Positions 1-11,165 of a stretch of DNA of 64,000 nucleotides are shown here, in pieces. The notes below the pieces were generated by a model. The model was given only the letters and a program-made list of their open reading frames with translations. It was not told the DNA's origin and did not search any database. Source of the DNA: Voacanga thouarsii (Eukaryota > Streptophyta > Magnoliopsida > Gentianales > Apocynaceae); NCBI GenBank assembly GCA_026120185.1, contig JANUWF010002208.1, positions 682,001 to 746,000 on the forward strand, read 5' to 3'. How positions within the stretch are numbered: the stretch's first letter is position 1; every line of letters begins with the position of its first letter. The translations under genes and the position numbers were made by a program.

Positions 1-200
1 AATATCCAGATCTATTAAATCTGCCATAGACCGCCAAATATTAGACATAGTCATGCAGTCTTTGAAAATGTAGAGTGGAGTCTCCAAGAACTTCATGCAT
101 AAGCAACACCTGGATGCCATTTGATAACCAAAAGAAGTGATCATTGAATCTAGTGGAATGAAGTTATTAAACAAATTCCACAAAAAAAGCTTTGATCTTG
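1..200 (-). pseudogene. LINE-type zf-RVT (reverse-transcriptase zinc-binding) fragment
   Basis: Read on the minus strand, one frame runs open from 200 to the window edge. It gives a peptide like the zf-RVT domain found C-terminal to plant LINE reverse transcriptases: a hydrophobic FLWNLFNN stretch, then a conserved Cys-rich block (SRCLCMKF), then a tryptophan-containing tail (NIWRSMADL). No start or stop is visible and the sequence is cut exactly where the LTR beginning TGTAATACCC starts at 201. I therefore read it as the insertion target of T1. It could also be a host gene with a zf-RVT domain, since such genes are common in plants. Recognition is by pattern only. Confidence 0.5.
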
Positions 201-1599
201 TGTAATACCCTACTAATTACACACTAGAAAATTAAACAATTAATTAATTTCACATTCTAAATTAATTGAATTATTTATGTAATTATCTTGTTTAATTATT
301 GTTTGAGATTTCTTAGAGAAATAAATAAAATCAAGGTGATTATTTTCTTGATTTGAGAACAAGGATATATTCTTAGTTAATTGCTATATTATATATAAAC
401 AATACTATAACAATAAATGTTCACTAGAGAAATGATTTCTTGAACAAATTAAATTTAATTACAAAACTAGTTTTAATTTTTGAATAATTAGAAATCGTGG
501 TCAGAATTCAAGACAAGACTAATTTTGACTATTTGACCCAATTCCATTATTTGATCCTAGAGAATCTAAGATCCATATATTATTTTGACCCATAAAAATA
601 CATTGCATCTTAGCCCTTGAATTTAAGGTGCATTTAAATGAACTCATCTAAACCCTTATATTAAATTAAGCCCTAGTATAAAGGCTTTTTTTTCCTTCAC
701 TTTTTCTCCTCATGGCCTACTATCCCATCCTCAAATTCGCTCAAAGTTCTTCTCCTCTCTTTTAAGAGAAACCCCACCAACATTCCCTCCCTCCAAAAGC
801 TGGCCGGCATCTTTGAAGACTCAAGCGGAAAGCTATTTCCTTTTGCATTTTTGTTGGACAAGTGCAGCACTTTCACTCTTACATCCTTTCCTCCACCATT
901 CTTCCAGAAATCATCACATAATTTGTGCAAGGAGAGCTGTCATTTGCTATGAAAATCTTGATCAAGTTTGAATGTAAGCTTCCAAGAAAACCATCTACCA
1001 TTTCTCTTCCTCTTGATGAACGAAATCTATTGCTACTATTATACAGTGTAAATCTGGTTTTTCATGCTTTTTTTGAGTGTTATAATGATTAATAAATGCT
1101 ATAGCTAGCTTAGAACTATGATAAATCAAGTAAAGATGGCATCTTGAGCTGAAAAATGCATTTTTCTTCTTCTTTCCTCCGATTGATTCATGATGGCAAA
1201 AAATCCTCTTTTTTTTCCAGCATTATAGAGATTTGACTTTCTTGTTATTTTTGTGATATTTAGTGAAGTAGTGATGGTACATTTATACTAAAGAAATGTT
1301 ATATGATGTGAATATGAAGCCTTTCGAGTGAAAAAAACTATCCTCTATTTTCTGCACTATGAAATAGCCGAAATGCATTGCTTTGTATAGTTGAGTGAAA
1401 TTTGATATTTAATGCTGGTTTTATGTGTGATTTTTTGAAGAGATGGTGTAGGCATGATGTAGTCATGTTATGTTGAGTATAGGTAATCATATATGTGAAG
1501 CGTAAGGGAATTTGATGTTGTCCAGGAGCTTATATTGTTATGACAAAAACAAAGGAATGCTTGTTTAGTTTAGAATCCGAAATAGGTGTTGGTTGGGAG
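201..1599 (+). repeat. T1 5' LTR, left part (Tekay-like gypsy)
   Basis: The sequence starts TGTAATACCC, close to the TGTAACACCC start usual for Tekay/Del LTRs, directly after the zf-RVT fragment. It is AT-rich with no convincing ORF; the ORF at 697-930 on the minus strand has no recognisable domain. It stops at 1599, where the terminal TGATGCG of the A1 3' LTR begins. I infer that the right part of the same LTR resumes at 13951 and ends at 15861 next to a primer-binding site, which gives an LTR of about 3.3 kb once A1 is removed. No second copy of this LTR is in the window to prove the join. Confidence 0.5.
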
Positions 1600-3126
1600 T
1601 GATGCGTAAATTTTGGGTGCATAAAAATCATCAAATTTAAATCCATCCCTTAGTTAATTTTTAATTAAAACATTAATCCAAAAATACAAATAGAAGCAAG
1701 TATAATCATCGCAAGCATAGTACAGGGAATTAACGAGTATCAATCCTCAAAGGAACAAGTACACGCTAATCACTTTTCATTTATTGTTTAACCGATCCAA
1801 ATAAAGTGAAAAAATAATAAAAAATAAAGAAATATATACAACTCAAGGATGTAGGTTTATGCAATTTAGATAATTATCCTAGAAAACATGATAATGAACC
1901 AACTAGCAATTCTCTCAACTAATTATCATCTTGGCATTTTAAAAGAATATAAAGTAAAATTCAATCATTTCACAAATCATGAATCTACTTAAATAAGTCC
2001 CACTTCGTTTCCCATTTCATGGAATCCTATATTTTGATTAAATTAACAAAATTTCAATCAAGCTAACATAATCAAAACATGCATTAGGCTCAATTTATTA
2101 TAAGCATGAAATTAGCTAATAACCCTTTGCTCGAGGCAAAATTAACTAATCTTTGATTACTTAGTCCTATAATCTTAACTTCATCGCTCAAGTCCATCAA
2201 GATTAGAAAAATATGAAATTAATACAATGAAACTCCTAATATTGTTGTCCCAAGTCAATTAGAAGAGTTCGCATCAATAATCAATGATAACAAGTAATCA
2301 AATACCAAAGATGACAAAGAATCGATCAAATAACTAAATTAATATAAAATCATGAATCCCAAAATAATGTTAAATTACAATAAAAACATAGAATGTATCA
2401 TTGTTAAAGGAAAAGAAAACAAAGACAAAAGAAAGCACTCATAGACAAGGCCTCTTTCTTCACTCTTGAAGACTCTCTTGAACAATCCTCCTTGATTGGT
2501 TGAACTCTTCCTTCAATGAGTGTTTGGGAATTTTAGCTCTTTAATCCATCTCTCTATGTATTTCTCCCCCGTATCCTAGTGTTTTCTTGTGTTTTAATAG
2601 GCTTCTTAGATGCTAAATTTGTGGCTTAGGAAATCTTGGCCGAGTAGGATTTGAAAAATACTAAATTCATTAGAAAATTTCTAATTTTCTACATAGAATA
2701 TTAGCTTTCCAAAGCCTACTTGGAACCAGGCACCTTCGACCCACCTGGCTCCAGGTACACACTGTTCTTCCTTTAGAGTTTTTCTTTGCTTTTGTTGGCT
2801 GGGCAGAATGTACCCAGCGTTAGGTACACTTGCCAGATCTGGTGCCAGGTCTGTTATGCTTTTGTACTGAAAGTTTGCTTGAATTTCTCTACAGGACCAG
2901 AATGGACACGACGCCTAGTACATTGGTTGGGTCTGGCGCCAGGTACATTTTGGAATTGTTCATTTTCTGCTCAAAATCTACGCAAATCTGTACAAATTTG
3001 CCAAAAACACTTTTCAAAAAAAAAAAAATGTTAATTAGGAAGGAATATGACTTATTATTACAACAAATTTATCTAAAAAACAACCTTAAATTACTAAGAA
3101 AATAATAGTGATTTTAGCCCCTATCA
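1600..3126 (-). repeat. A1 3' LTR
   Basis: On the minus strand it begins TGATAGGGGC (at 3126) and ends GCATCA (at 1600). Its first 600 plus-strand bases match 13356-13950 closely, which identifies the two as an LTR pair. GC-rich palindromes lie at 2722-2945, including TCTGGCGCCAGGTAC near 2932-2945, about 180-400 bases from the LTR start. A TATTAAAA-like promoter element sits near 2594-2602 on the minus strand. ORFs at 2786-3105 are chance reading frames across this GC-rich patch. Confidence 0.85.
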
Positions 3127-3166
3127 CATACTCCTACATTTGAATATTTGTTTGTCCTCAAGCAAA
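3127..3166 (-). promoter_or_regulatory. A1 polypurine tract and upstream hairpin
   Basis: On the minus strand a TTTGCTTG-AGGA-CAAACAAA stem-loop (3147-3166) is followed by ATTCAAATGTAGGAGTATG up to the LTR start. A polypurine tract primes plus-strand DNA synthesis. This copy has decayed compared with the A2 tract at 20716-20732, GTGTGGGGGAATG. Confidence 0.75.
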
Positions 3167-4618
3167 ACACTTTAGTCCAAGAAAAATTATTAAGAAATAC
3201 AAGTTTTTTCTTATTCAAAAATCTTCTTATATCATGCCAAGAATTGTAACTTCTCTTCAAACTTAAAATACAACTCTTGTCATTCATACCATTTGAAAAT
3301 AATACAAACTTCGAAACTTTTTGACCAGATACCACAAAACTCTTAAAGTCAAATTAATCAAGTGTATACCTTAGTCTAAGAAGGTTATTTTACTATTCAA
3401 GTACAAATATAGATAACATAAATTACATAAGCCAAGACATCTACTAACTCAAGCATTATAGATCAAAAAATTACGCAACTTAAGTCATAATGTAAGGAAA
3501 GCAATCCAATCTTTTTCTGTCTCTTTTTTTCAATAACTTAGGGAATTGAGAACCTCAAGTGCATGGATTTCTCTTCACATATCGTATTGGCCCCCTTTTA
3601 GTCATCATTTATAATTTTTTCAACAATATTCATTTCTTTTGCTCTTGGGAATTCATAATCTCAAGAAGGTGAATTTCTTTTCACTATCTATATTGGCCTC
3701 CGTAATCAAGAAAAAATATTTTTTTCCTCATTTTCAAAAAGGACATTCAACTCATTTTTTTCAATTTTTCAACTCACAAGAATGTCTCACAATATTTTTC
3801 ACATTTTTTCCTCTCAAAGATCTTTTATCCACCCACATTCCTCATCATAACTCAAAGATAGAAAAATTTAAACTCATAATACAAGAGGTAGCCAATAAAC
3901 TCTTTCCATATTCATCATATCCAACATATTCAAACTAGATGAGTTATATTTAAGTAAAAAAAAAGAATTACAATCTTGCTTAACAATGAAAACTACTGAA
4001 ATTTTTGAAAAATTTGAAAAATTTACACAAAATAATATGGAAAAGTACTTCTTCAAACTCATTCTCCCCCCTCCCCCCCACCCCCACTTAACCTAGATAT
4101 TATCCTCAATAACCAAAGATTTAACAATAAATGTATAGCCAAGAAAACCAAAATTAATAAAGAAGAAGAAGAAGAAAGTGAAAAAGCTAGTTCCATTACA
4201 TTGTAGTGCCACTATGTGATTGAATCTACTATAAGGAAGAGTCAATACAAGAGTAACTACTTAAAAAGAAACACACCAAAGAAAAACATAAAGCTAGAAA
4301 AAGAAAGCAAAAATAAAATTAAAAAAAGATGCTTAAAAGCTAGTAAAGGTCATTAAAATTCAAAAGAAAAGAAATAACATAAAATACCAGAGAGTAAGTC
4401 AAGAGTCATCCTCATCATCCTCATTGTCATTATCATCAGCTATACCACTGGAAGATGCACCAGTAACTTGTTAGATCAAAATGGCCAGCTTTTGATCTTG
4501 AACATCCTAGCGGTGATGAATGTCTGCAATGGAATTGCGAAGCTGAAGGAGGATAGTCATTTGACTCTCCATTTGAGCCTCTATTCGTGCCTCAAAATCA
4601 GTACATGAATGAGAGCTA
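3167..4618 (-). other. A1 3' non-coding region with an internal G-tract
   Basis: AT-rich stretch without credible coding. The ORFs at 3639-3938 and 3874-4062 match no domain. It aligns by eye with the 3' non-coding regions of A2 (19458-20732) and A3 (61803-63229), for example in the ATTGGCCCCC and TTTTTCAA blocks. A C-rich run at about 4065-4086 reads on the minus strand as a G-tract after TCTAGGTTAAGTG and corresponds to the internal PPT-like tract of A2 and A3. Confidence 0.6.
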
Positions 4619-4900
4619 GTGACACGAAGGGTAGGTCAAGTAGGTGGCTCCTCTTTCTCCTCCTCATAAGGGGTAAGCTTCTCTATTTTGGGGTGCTGCA
4701 CCTCATGCGGTCTCTGCCATCTCTTAGCCCTTTCATCAAAGTAATACCCACACTGAACCAAAGTATGCTCCGTTACTAGGTCGTGATCAGTAGTAGGCTC
4801 ACTCAACTGTCCATTCATCTACACTTTGAAATCTCTCAGAATATGCATAATAACCAACAAGAATTTGGGGGCTTTGGCTGTAATGTTAGAGGAAACAACC
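4619..4900 (-). pseudogene. A1 plant-transposon-type ORF, 3' part
   Basis: The minus-strand frame from 4900 carries on the ORF that stops at N1 on the other side (10379). It reads through LLVIMHILRDFKV into the peptide starting MNGQLSEPTTDH at 4818, and it ends with an acidic-proline tail (EEEKEEPPT). This C-terminal type (GYYFDERAKRW, then acid-rich) belongs to the putative plant transposon protein ORF that many Athila-like and derived gypsy elements carry in place of env. Internal stops are present. The biochemical function of the family is unknown. Confidence 0.6.
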
Positions 4901-6056
4901 TGATAGGAATCAAATTAGGCACGAAGGCCATTTTCAAGAAGAGGAAAGAATGACAAAATCACACATCATGGTGCCGTGGGTAAGAGTAACATTCAAGAGG
5001 AATCAAGGGAGTTTTCAAGATAACAAATTCAACAAACCTAGGTCCAAGAAGATTGTGAAGAGATGGATGGAAAAGGAAGGGCTAAAAGACTCACAACAAA
5101 AGCAACAATCCATGTGGAGGATAAATGCAATCTTTAAACAAGAATTGAAAGCTAAAAAAGTATCAAGAAGAGCTTAAGACGACAAATATTTCATTTAAAA
5201 GATCAAGAAAACATAGAGAAATGGAATGGAGGTCCAAGGAGTAAGTTTTGAAGTGTAACAAAACATGAGAGGACGCCTAAAGCCTACCTGGCGCCGGTCA
5301 AGAACGAATGACCCGATACCAACCCTAATCTGGCAACAAAAAAAAAAAAAAAAAGTCGCCAAGTAGATTACACACAGTGCCGGGTATAGTCCTTAGACCC
5401 GGCACCGGGTCTATTCTGGCCATGCGCAGTTTTACTGAATTTTCTAGTTTTGCTCTATTTTGTTCCCAAATAAATTCCCATGACTTTTGTTATGTCTTAG
5501 CCTATTTTAAGAAGTGTAATAGGGCCTAAAAACTTGAAGACCATCAAATTTCTATGTTTTATTTACTAATTAGTTAGGGTAACTTGGGACCTATAAATAC
5601 CCCATTATAGCCTTTTATGTAATGGGATACAGATTTTTAGATTTGGAATAAGAGTGTTGAACTTTTGGTGAGGAGGATTCCTCCTTAATTTTTCCTTTCA
5701 TGACCAAACAAAAGAATTAGACCCATCTTTGTTTAAAGTCTTTAAAATCCAAGGGTTAATCTATCTTGTTTCTTCATCTTGGGTATTGGGTAAATCACTC
5801 TTGCCTAGTGTTCTTGTTGGGAAACCTAGAAGGGTGCTTAATTTTCTCTATTCCACTTGTTCTTGAATTCTATATAGATTCAAGGGTGTTTAGGTATTGA
5901 AGTAGTTGGCCAAATCTTATTAGAATTTGGGTTTTAGTTGTTAAATCACCTAGGGTTCTTATTTTGTGGGAATTTTGGTATAGGATTGGGTGACCACTTT
6001 TTAAGTCTTGTTCTTGAGTTTAAATTCCAAAGTTTGGTACTCCCGAGCTTGTGTCA
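4901..6056 (+). repeat. N1 5' LTR
   Basis: Begins TGATAGGAAT and ends TTGTGTCA. GC-rich palindromes occur at about 5287-5297 (CCTGGCGCCGG) and 5398-5410 (CGGCACCGGG). The purine-rich start carries short ORFs (4950-5177; 9179-9409 over the 3' copy) that recur in both LTRs but match no known protein. An 18-base poly-A run lies at about 5338-5355 and is absent from the 3' LTR. Confidence 0.92.
5592..5599 (+). promoter_or_regulatory. TATA box, N1 5' LTR
   Basis: TATAAATA in the context GGGACCTATAAATACCCC. The same element is kept in the 3' LTR at 9927-9934, so it is the probable core promoter of N1. Confidence 0.7.
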
Positions 6057-6058
6057 AA

Positions 6059-6075
6059 TTAGTATCAGAGCAAGG
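6059..6075 (+). other. N1 primer-binding site (tRNA-iMet type)
   Basis: Two bases after the 5' LTR the sequence TTAGTATCAGAGCAAGG differs little from TTGGTATCAGAGC, the usual PBS complementary to the 3' end of initiator methionine tRNA. Confidence 0.85.
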
Positions 6076-7455
6076 TTGTATTAATTCTTATTAACACAAC
6101 TTTCTTTGGGGAAAGGTACAATTTTCTTGAAGAGCTTGGTGAAATTTTTACAATTTTTGTCACTTATTGTTATGCTATTTTTAAATGCTTGGAACTTAAT
6201 CTTATGCCATAAACTTGATGTTAAATTAACCCTATATGTTGGTATAATGTTTATGGAATCATTTGGCATTAATATTTGTTGATTTTGTACTCAAACAAGG
6301 TGGATATCTCATCTAAACCCTTACTACAAATTTGAATCTCATAACTCAAATTTGAGTTGATTTTGTGAGTTATTAAACTCTAGTTTTAGACTTCTATTTG
6401 TTGTGAAATTGCTCATTGATGTTATATCTACCATTGGAAATGAAATTTGCTTGTGAATTTTGAGTATTAGAATGGTTATATGGTTGAAAATTTTGAAATA
6501 TCTTTAGTTACGAGGTTGTACACCAAGTGCTTGTTGTATGGTCTTATGACTTAGGACTGTGCTTACATGACGACCAAAGCTTTGTTTATTGAATCCCTAT
6601 AGATTTTCTTTCTTGTTAACTCGATTTTTGTGGAATTAAACTTTCTAATTATTAGTAGAAAATTTTCTTGTGAAGTGCCTAATAGCTTGGAAAATAAATT
6701 GGTGCATCTTGGTTTATATCAATTCAACTCCTGAAGCTATTGAACTCATTGTGTGATCATTTTATTGAGTAAGTTGATTGATCATCAAATTAAACTCTTG
6801 AGGTTTTTAATAGCATCCTAACATTTGAAAATCTTCATTTGAACTAGTTACCTACCAAGTGTTTGATAAAATGCTTAAGTGTCTTTACAAATTCTTGTAA
6901 GGGTTCTTAGCTTACATTTATCACTTCCATTAAACTTTATTAATATATTTTTTGTTTTTGGTGGATTAAATATTTAGATTGACATATTTTTGAGATACTT
7001 GGGATTGAATTGAACGTTGCCAATCTTGAGTCCTATTCCTTAATATCCTCATTTATTTGAATTCTTGCGGTGCTTAACTAGTCTTGTCACTTCTTGAGAA
7101 AACCTGGATTTTGTGTGACAACTCATTACTTGAAATTCTTGATTGATTGAGTCTTATTCTTATTATCCATCTAGTAATAGCTAATTTCTTTTTAGGAACT
7201 TACTTTTTTGCGGACCTTTAGAATTTAGTTGGCTTTAGCTAGTGGAACTATATTCTTTGGATTGGGGAGACTTTAGGAAGAACTTAAGTGTGAAATTGAG
7301 AGTGTGGAAAAGGCAAGAGGGTCCGCTCATTTTGGTAAAAGCCAAAAAAGAGTATACACGAAAGAATAGTGTCATTGAAAGAGTGTAAACACGTGAGGGA
7401 GTGAAGTGAGAAATTTCTTTTGTGTTTTCTACATAAAATTTTGTGAGTACTTCTC
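6076..7455 (+). other. N1 leader and gag-position region, no ORF
   Basis: AT-rich sequence between PBS and the first coding remnant. Stops occur in all frames and no gag domain can be recognised. I see only short homopolymer runs and no strong repeat. Confidence 0.5.
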
Positions 7456-7933
7456 TTGAAAGCAAAGTTCACTATAGTTAGTTGGAATGAAAGTGGAGAA
7501 TATAATTGGTATGAAAAGCCTTGTTCAACTAGAAGTAGTTATGGTAGGAATGATGAGTATGATTGGAGATATGAAGAGGATGACTATGAGAGCATAAGGT
7601 ATTTGGTAGAACATGATGAAGGACTACAAACATATTCAAGGAGTGGGTTGCAAATGCAAAAAGAGAGGGAGTATGGGTGCTATACTTATTTGAGCTATAC
7701 ACACACTTCCTATGAATGCCTAAGAAGATCCAAGTCAAGGGAAATGAGTGCTTCGCAAAATTTTTCCAAAAGTGGTTTGAGAAGAAAGCAAGATTATGTT
7801 TGTTTTACTTGTTAGGATTATAACTATAACATATGTGATTGTCTAAGAAGTGAAGTGAGTCCTTGTGAGTATTGCTCTAACTATCAAAATACTTCACCTA
7901 CTTGTTATTAGAAGTCCTTTAGTTTGTAATGTA
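7456..7933 (+). pseudogene. N1 gag C-terminal remnant
   Basis: An open frame of 119 codons from 7456 is rich in Tyr, Glu, Arg and Ser. It ends in VCFTC followed by a stop and then DYNYNICDC, which resembles a decayed CCHC zinc knuckle (C-x2-C-x-n-C) as found at the gag C-terminus of gypsy elements. A second Cys cluster (SPCEYCSNY) follows. The position, upstream of the protease remnant, fits gag. The N-terminal Retrotrans_gag domain is not visible. The overlapping minus-strand ORFs (7529-7738, 7894-8331) are shadows of this biased sequence. Confidence 0.5.
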
Positions 7934-8450
7934 CCCGATTGAACAAAAGATTTGAGATGTGGAAGAAATAAAATAAGAAAAGAATAGAGAGGAGCGAGAG
8001 GTTGAAAAGAGTGAACAAAATGAGCTATAAGAAATTGAGGAAGAAGAGAAGATAGAAGAAGAAGCCAAAGAAAGAGAATTGCAAAATTAAAGGGGTGAGG
8101 AAAATTATAAAGAAGTTGGGAAAAGTCCATTAATACAGGGGAGTAAAGACCAACATAGGGATAAAAAAGGAGGAGTTGAGCATGATAATGATGTAGTTGA
8201 TGAGGAGCAAATATGTATGAAAGAAGAAGGTCCCAAAAATGCTTCAAGTAACTATAAATTGGGAGAGAGCTCACATCAACAAAAGAAAGAGGGAGAATGT
8301 GTGGTTGTGAAGAGTGAAACACCAACACCATATTCTAAGGAGGCCACAAATCTAAAAGAATGAGTAGATGGTGAAAGGAAAAATGTGGTTGAGTAAAGAA
8401 ATTCACTAATTGGCGTTGCTAATGGAGTCTTGGGTACTTGTGTTGTTGAG
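7934..8450 (+). other. N1 purine-rich Lys/Glu-coding linker
   Basis: Strongly A/G-biased stretch encoding Lys, Glu and Arg runs broken by stops, between the gag remnant and the protease. Charged linkers of this kind are usual in this gypsy lineage. It has no domain. Confidence 0.5.
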
Positions 8451-8860
8451 GATATGAATAATTCCCAAAGGGAAAATATTTCTACTCAAGATGTAAAATT
8501 AACCAAAGGCCATGTAGTTTGATGATAGATTGTGCAAGTTGTGAAAATGTGATAAGTATTACTTTGGTGGAAGAGTTAGGTATAGAGACCATGAAGCATC
8601 CTAAGCCATACAAGCTTCAATGGGTTAATGATAATGGCGAGGTAAAGGTAAACAAACAATCCAAGGTTACATTAAGCATGGAGAATTATGAAGATGAGGT
8701 ACTTTGTGATGTGATGCCCATGCATGTCGGAGTGTTGTTGTTGGGAAGTCCTTAGATGTATGATAGAAAGGGGATGCATAATGGGAAAAGAAACACTTAT
8801 GCCTTGAGTAAAGAGGGAAAGAAGATTATTTTACTTTTAATGTCCCTAGTGAGGTTATAA
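8451..8860 (+). pseudogene. N1 retropepsin-like aspartic protease fragment
   Basis: The frame at 8519-8755 (78 codons) matches the plant gypsy protease pattern. It has an active-site-like MIDCASCENV, where the family usually has a D-x-G-S-C motif, then LVEELG, HPKPYKLQW, then VLCDVMPMHVGVLLLG close to the family's CDVVPM-x-LLLGRPW. The Gly of the active site is replaced by Ala, and a stop follows at the point where RPW-x-DR is expected; MYDRKGMHNGKRNTY resumes after it. A protease of this kind processes Gag-Pol in the virus-like particle. This copy is not expected to be active. Confidence 0.8.
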
Positions 8861-9243
8861 AAGATCAAAATCTTTTGAGGGAAAAAGAAAGGAAAAGGAG
8901 AGAAAAAAATGAAGGAAAGAAAAGTGAAAGAAAGAAAACAAAAGAAAAGAGAGAGAGCTAAAAGAGAAGAGGGTTGAGATAAAAGAACTTGACGTAAAAG
9001 GAGAAGAAAGAAGAGTAAAAAAGCATGGAGAGAGGCAAACACAAAGTAATATGGTGCAAAAGAAAGCTAAACAAGAGGTTGAGAAAAAGAAAATGAGTAG
9101 AGGTAAAATGAGGTTGAGAACAGAGAAAATAAGGGAGTTGTTAAGGACCTAAAGCTAAATGATTTACCTTCACACGAAATGTCTTGTTTAAATTATAATA
9201 TAGGTATCGATTCAAGGACGAATTATCTTCAAGAAGGGAAAAA
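8861..9243 (+). other. N1 purine-rich region and polypurine tract
   Basis: 8861-9150 is an almost pure A/G stretch (the minus-strand ORF at 8797-9042 is its pyrimidine shadow). Pol sequence expected here is absent. AGAAGGGAAAA at 9233-9243, directly before the 3' LTR, is the polypurine tract. Confidence 0.65.
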
Positions 9244-10378
9244 TGATAGGAATCAAAATAGGCATGAAGGCCATTTTCAAGAAGGAGGAAGAAGAACAAA
9301 ATCACACTTCATGGTGATGTGGGTAAGAGTAACATTCAAGAGGAATCAAGGGAGTTTTCAAGACAATAAAGTCAACAAACCCAGGTCCAAGAGGATTGTG
9401 AAGAGATGAATGGAAAGGAAGGGTCAAAAGACGCACAACAAAAGTAACAATCCATGTAGAGGACCAAGCCAATCTTTAAACAAGGATTGAAAAACAAAGA
9501 AGCATAAAGAAGAGCTCAAGACGACCGACATTTCTTTTGGAGGATCAAGAAAACACAGAGAAATGGAATGGAGGTCCAAGGAGTAAGTTTTGAAGTGCAA
9601 CAAAACAGGAGAGGATGCCCAGAGCCTACATGGTGGTGGTAGAGAGTGAAAGACCCGGCGCTAACCCTAATTTGGCAAAACAATAGTCGCCAGGCAGATT
9701 ACACCTAGTGCTAGGTGCAGTCCTTAGACTTGGTGCTGGATCCATTCTGGCCATGTGCAGTTTTACCGAATTTTCTTATTTTGCTCTGTATTGTTCCCAA
9801 ATAAATTCTCACTACTTTTGTTATATCTTAACCTATTTTAAGATGTGTAATAGGGCCTAAAAAATTGTATTAAGGTCATCTAATTTCTATGCTTTGTTGA
9901 CTAATTAGTTATGGTAACTTAGGGCCTATAAATACCCCATTATAGCCTTTTGTGTAATGGGATGCAGATTTTCAAATTTGGAATAAGAGTGTTGGACTCT
10001 TGGTGAGGAGGATTCCTCCTTAGTTCTTCCTTTCATGACTAAGTAAAGGAATTAGACCCACCTTTGTTTAGAGTCTTTAAAATTCATAGGTTCATGTAAC
10101 TTGTTTCTTCATCTTGGGTATTGGGTAGATCATTCTTGCCTAGTGTTCTTGTTGGTAAATCTAGAAGGGTGCCTACTTTTCTTCATCCCATTTGTTCTTG
10201 AATTCTTTATAGATTCAAGGGTGTTTGGGTACTAAAGTAGTTGGCTAAATCCTATTAGAATTTGGGTTCTAGTTGTTAAATCACATGGGGTTCTTATTTT
10301 ATGGGCATTTTGGTATAGGATTGGGTGACCAATTCTTGAGTTTAAATCCCAAAATTTGGTACTCCCAAGCTCGTATCA
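9244..10378 (+). repeat. N1 3' LTR
   Basis: Direct copy of 4901-6056: starts TGATAGGAATC, TATA box TATAAATA at 9927-9934, ends CGTATCA, followed by target duplication CAACC. Confidence 0.92.
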
Positions 10379-11090
10379 CAACCTCTTGCATAGACTGAAA
10401 GATAATGGGAGCAAGGGGAATAGGCTCACTTTTCCTCATCTTATCTAGAATATACAGGTCAATGACCCTAGACTCATTGAAGACACTAGCCTTGGGATAG
10501 ATGATGAAAGTAAAGATATAGATTACGGCATGCCACTGAGCCTTAAGACTATTATTTGAGTAATAACCGGCTTAACCTATTCGCCCTTTCCTCCTTATGC
10601 GAAAACTACCCCTTACAGCCTTTACCTCCTATGTAGGCTCAGAAATAACCTTTTGGTTATTATGGTCCATAACAATCTACTGCTCCTCATCTGGTACTCC
10701 TAAATTTTTGCTACTCTAGTCCTATCAAACTCAATGGGAATCCCTTTGACCATGGTGGAGATGACTTGGAGATTATTTTTCTTTTTGTCCTGCATGTTGG
10801 TAGAAAACTCTCTCACACGCATAGGATAATAAGGACCTTCCATTCTAATGATAGGCTCCCACCCTAGGCACCTAAACATAGTAGAAAACTCTAGGGAATT
10901 GTCTAAAGAAGGCTTGTATCGGTTTTTTTACTATAATCTTATTGTGCTGGTGCCTATCATACCAGATTTGACACATAGGATCAGAAAAATTAGGTAGGTT
11001 AGGTAGGTAGATGCTCGAAAGAAGGTGTGGAGAAAGATATATCTCGAGCTCTCTTAGCCCCCAACACTAACCCTCTAGGTCATCTAGACA
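10379..11090 (-). pseudogene. A1 plant-transposon-type ORF, 5' part
   Basis: Minus-strand frames give a peptide with GWEPIIRMEGPYYPMRVREF, then MVKGIPIEFDRTRVAKI, and further on KWHAVIYIFTFIIYPKAS and INDLYILDKM-like blocks. This order is typical of the putative plant transposon protein domain: a GWE...VREFYAN block, then G-x-x-V-x-F, then a Trp-containing block and a hydrophobic helix. Frame changes and stops are frequent, so it is a pseudogene. It ends at the N1 insertion and resumes at 4900, which confirms the interruption. Confidence 0.65.
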
Positions 11091-11115
11091 TAGTGGAAGG
11101 ATGAAGAAAAAATGG

Positions 11116-11116
<1 letters not shown>

Positions 11117-11161
<45 letters not shown>
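11117..11161. repeat. (TA)n microsatellite
   Basis: About 22 uninterrupted TA units inside A1. The Ile/Tyr ORF starting at 11112 is only a translation of this repeat. Confidence 0.95.

Positions 11162-11165
<4 letters not shown>

Larger units (their letters stand above)
4901..10378 (+). mobile_element. N1: structurally complete non-autonomous gypsy element, TSD CAACC
   Basis: Two direct LTRs (4901-6056 and 9244-10378) both start TGATAGGAATC and end TCA. They are flanked by identical 5-base duplications, CAACC at 4896-4900 and 10379-10383. A PBS of tRNA-iMet type follows the 5' LTR and a purine tract precedes the 3' LTR. The 3.2 kb interior keeps a gag-like remnant and a retropepsin fragment but no reverse transcriptase, RNase H or integrase. 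The LTRs differ at several positions per hundred bases, so the insertion is not recent. It splits the second ORF of A1. Confidence 0.93.

Noticed and set aside
7894..8331. 145-codon minus-strand ORF, the longest without a domain in N1
   Set aside because: It is the complement of the A/G-rich Lys/Glu-coding linker on the plus strand; the hydrophobic Leu/Phe/Pro composition is a by-product of that bias.
8797..9042. Leu/Phe-rich ORF on the minus strand that looks like a membrane protein
   Set aside because: Shadow of the nearly pure purine stretch before the N1 PPT.
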